Origin: a delta proteobacterium NaphS2
GTDB lineage: Bacteria; Desulfobacterota; DSM-4660; Desulfatiglandales; Desulfatiglandaceae
Direction of reading: 5' to 3'
Length of the DNA: 64,000 bases
Assembly (NCBI GenBank): GCA_000179315.1
Contig: ADZZ01000383.1
Span: forward strand, 1-64,000
Positions 62,047 through 64,000 of this stretch are shown here, piece after piece (position 1 is the stretch's first letter; every line of letters starts with the position of its first letter). A program made the position numbers and the translations under genes. The notes below the pieces were generated by a model. The model made no database searches and was not told the origin of the DNA. It worked only from the letters and a program-made list of their open reading frames with translations.

Positions 62047-63873
62047 AGTTTTCCGAATTATGTTGAGTTCAAATTTTGACCTAATTCCGAGTTTTTGAAA
62101 AGCCACCATCGGTCTTGGATAGCAGCGTATACAGACGGCGGAACACCTAATAATTTCAACACAAATTCGTGCAACTGGGTGACACCCTTTGTAACTGTTT
62201 GAATGATTTTGTCTTGCTTTTCAACCATGCTGAGATGAACATTTTTAAAAAAGTAGTTGAGATTGTTCCATGTTGGTTTTTTGGTATTCATGCCGTTGGG
62301 TAAAATGGGCAGTTTTTCAACCCCTTGCTCAGCCATATTCTTTCGAATATTACGTTCCATAAGGCTGACAATCATTAGTGCGATGAAATAGAGAAAGGTC
62401 ATCGCCTCGATTCGCTCCGTCTTTTTGAGAAAAACGGGAGCGACCTTTAAAATGGACTTGGCCGTGTACATTCTTTTTTCCAGATACGGTTGATTTTTAT
62501 AGGCTTTAAGGACTTCTGCCGCTTCCATTTCAGCGTTTGTAATGAGAGGGAAAATGCCATCGCGGGCAGCCAGATTGTTTATGGCCTTGTGATCCAATTC
62601 CCACTCGAGGCAGTAGGATATATTTTCTTCTTCTTTGTATTGTGTGTTCGGTCCCGGCTTTCCAGGACCTATCTGGCGCTGAACAATTTGTTTGTCCTCG
62701 ATGAGCTGAATTTGGAAAAGATCAAATGTACCTTTGGTTGCCTTCTTGATTGCCTTTTCAATCTGTTCCTTTGTCTTGAGGTTGTATTGATTGAGCCGGG
62801 AAGAAAGTTCAGTGAGTTGGAGATCGGCTTTGGCGATCCTGTTGTCTCGGCGGCTTTTATCCTGTTTTTCTTTGGCACTGCTGTGAACCCAAATGATACG
62901 ATATCCATTTTTGGAAGGCTCGCCTTCGTATGTTTTGTATAGGATGGTTTCTGCTTTTTTTCGGCTGTTTGGCGTTTCATAGGCATATTGCCATTCGATG
63001 GAGTTTGTTTTTAGAAATTCGTGGAACTGTTTGACTTCAGATCGGTTTTTGGGAACGATCGTAATAAATATTCCACCGTGTTCATGGATATGGTCCAGAT
63101 TTTTCTGTGAACATAGTTTGCAGTCGGCAATATAAATAAAATCCGACTCTCCCAGGAATTCCCGGAGGGCATTCCAATTGGGGACATGGGTTGTATCGTC
63201 AGTGCGGTTTCCATCAAACAATTCAAATGATAAGGGGACATTTCCATCAGCCGTGATATTCAGACCAAAAACGATTTGTTTGCAGTCAGGCCGATGGTCC
63301 TTGTTAAAACCGTATTTCAGTTTAACGGCTCCGGGGTGTTGATTTTCATATTCGCCGGTGAAAGTAACCGATGTGCTGTCATTATGGATCTGTCTTGTTT
63401 CAAGCAGATATACTCCAATGGCATTTGCGCTCAATTCACACATAAAGGAATTTCGGTCTGCCTTGAAAAGACAGTCAAGCTTTTTGGCAATTTGATCGTC
63501 ATTGTACATTGAAGCGTTGAGCCCATATTCACTTAGTCCATCCATGTAATCAGCGGCCCATTGTTCAACTTTATAAAGGGGTTGTGATGCACATATGATA
63601 TTGGCTACCACAACCGAAAGAATTTGAGCAGGATCAACTGGCGATTGTTCCGGCTTCTTGACGTATTTCGAAAAAAGCCCATAGATCCCGAGCTGATCAA
63701 TGTAGTACTTTACCATGGGAAGAACATCGACCCTTTTCGTAATGACATTCAATTGCTCCATAAACGGCCCCAAAAAATAGAGTTTTGAGCGTATTATGGA
63801 TTATTAGGAAACAAATGTCCAGAAAAATCGACAACATATTGGTTTTATTGACGATTTTATAATTCAGAAAACT
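62047..63873 (-). mobile_element. IS1634-like insertion sequence, about 1.83 kb
   Basis: AGTTTTCCGAATTAT (62047-62061) and the complement of its right counterpart AGTTTTCTGAATTAT (63859-63873) are 15-bp inverted repeats with one mismatch. The single transposase gene lies between. A target duplication could not be settled: CGT flanks both ends, which is too short to be sure. Confidence 0.7.
62058..63761 (-). CDS. IS1634-family DDE transposase
   Basis: This 567-residue protein fits the IS1634 family (DUF4277-like N-terminus: VLPMVKYYIDQLGIYGLF), with the DDE core in IHNDSTSVTFTGEY, DFIYIADCKLCSQKNLDHI, and the C-terminal LEKRMYTAKSILKVAPVFLKKTERIEAMTFLYFIALM region containing the Y-x2-R-x-K-like ending (seen as YLEKRMYTAKSILKVAP). 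The ATG at 63761 is preferred over 63773 by likeness to the family start. The frame is complete. Confidence 0.85.
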   Translation of the reverse strand: MEQLNVITKRVDVLPMVKYYIDQLGIYGLFSKYVKKPEQSPVDPAQILSVVVANIICASQPLYKVEQWAADYMDGLSEYGLNASMYNDDQIAKKLDCLFKADRNSFMCELSANAIGVYLLETRQIHNDSTSVTFTGEYENQHPGAVKLKYGFNKDHRPDCKQIVFGLNITADGNVPLSFELFDGNRTDDTTHVPNWNALREFLGESDFIYIADCKLCSQKNLDHIHEHGGIFITIVPKNRSEVKQFHEFLKTNSIEWQYAYETPNSRKKAETILYKTYEGEPSKNGYRIIWVHSSAKEKQDKSRRDNRIAKADLQLTELSSRLNQYNLKTKEQIEKAIKKATKGTFDLFQIQLIEDKQIVQRQIGPGKPGPNTQYKEEENISYCLEWELDHKAINNLAARDGIFPLITNAEMEAAEVLKAYKNQPYLEKRMYTAKSILKVAPVFLKKTERIEAMTFLYFIALMIVSLMERNIRKNMAEQGVEKLPILPNGMNTKKPTWNNLNYFFKNVHLSMVEKQDKIIQTVTKGVTQLHEFVLKLLGVPPSVYAAIQDRWWLFKNSELGQNLNST

Positions 63874-63926
63874 CGTACAGCAGGTGCGGAATGTGCGTTA
63901 TAAAATCGAAAGGATCCCGTTTCACT

Positions 63927-64000
63927 TCAGGTTAATTTTTTCTCAAGCTCCCTCAGTTTCACATACCTAACGAACATGGCATAGGCATCTGAAACGGCGA
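63927..64000 (-). CDS. 3' end of an unidentified gene, cut by the window edge
   Basis: On the minus strand the frame entering the window reads AVSDAYAMFVRYVKLRELEKKLT and stops at 63929-63927. The helical, charged ending is protein-like, but too short to name. It is separated from the IS1634-like element by about 50 nt. Confidence 0.4.
   Translation of the reverse strand, partial: AVSDAYAMFVRYVKLRELEKKLT

Overview
The window looks like a chromosome segment of an anaerobic deltaproteobacterium (Desulfobacterota). This rests on a hybrid cluster protein of the Desulfovibrio type with an HcpR-type operator, a rhodanese-ferritin fusion, a cytoplasmic molybdopterin oxidoreductase with its ferredoxin partner, a type IV pilin and many radical SAM genes. 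No rRNA, tRNA or CRISPR array was found, so the assignment is an inference from gene content.

1-9.4 kb is ordinary chromosome: an anaerobic redox operon on the minus strand (molybdopterin oxidoreductase, 4Fe-4S protein, rhodanese-ferritin), a phosphoglycolate-phosphatase-like HAD enzyme, a SLC13-type anion permease followed by a DUF423 stub, hcp, and a two-pore-helix ion channel.

9.6-24.5 kb is an accessory island of mobile and conflict genes. In order it holds a solitary DUF4338 (DruA family) gene; a four-gene IS21-like operon; a graveyard of fragments (REP-type transposase, IS66-type transposase, HepT); a first AbiEii/DUF6922 module; a RelE/YefM-type toxin-antitoxin pair; a DUF4143-type AAA ATPase split by a 3,720-bp IS21-like element; a second AbiEii/DUF6922 module; and an ArsR-like regulator with a nucleotidyltransferase-like tail. 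The two AbiEii modules are 917-bp and 913-bp direct repeats around about 6.1 kb. The most unusual gene of the window is the istA of the inserted element: its IS21 DDE transposase is fused in frame to a DnaG-like primase portion that has lost all four zinc ligands but keeps the Toprim residues.

24.5-43.2 kb is a plus-strand surface-polysaccharide locus. Genes for making an activated sugar (SDR, sugar-nucleotidyltransferase, GHMP kinase, two TPP-dependent E1 subunits, a ColD-like 3-dehydratase, a B12 radical SAM enzyme) lead into a Wzm/Wzt ABC exporter and several large, AT-rich glycosyltransferases. A 2,131-bp insertion sequence sits exactly at one stop codon, and the last gene, a methyltransferase, carries a frameshift. 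I propose that the sugar genes make a branched 3-deoxy sugar, with the E1 pair attaching a two-carbon unit.

43.2-55.4 kb is mostly minus strand: a tight operon (methyltransferase, SDR, radical SAM, GT4, DUF218), a frameshifted AlbA/Schlafen-type gene, a PAP2/IPC-synthase-like membrane protein, a GT-C-like membrane protein, a DPM1-like GT2, a GT39-like membrane glycosyltransferase, and a type IV pilin with a strong terminator. 55.5-64 kb has a pilin stub, a lipoprotein, plus-strand glycosyltransferases (GT2, GT10, GT2), two more insertion sequences, and a four-helix-bundle gene inside an inverted repeat that has replaced the 5' part of a DUF4160-DUF2442 pair.
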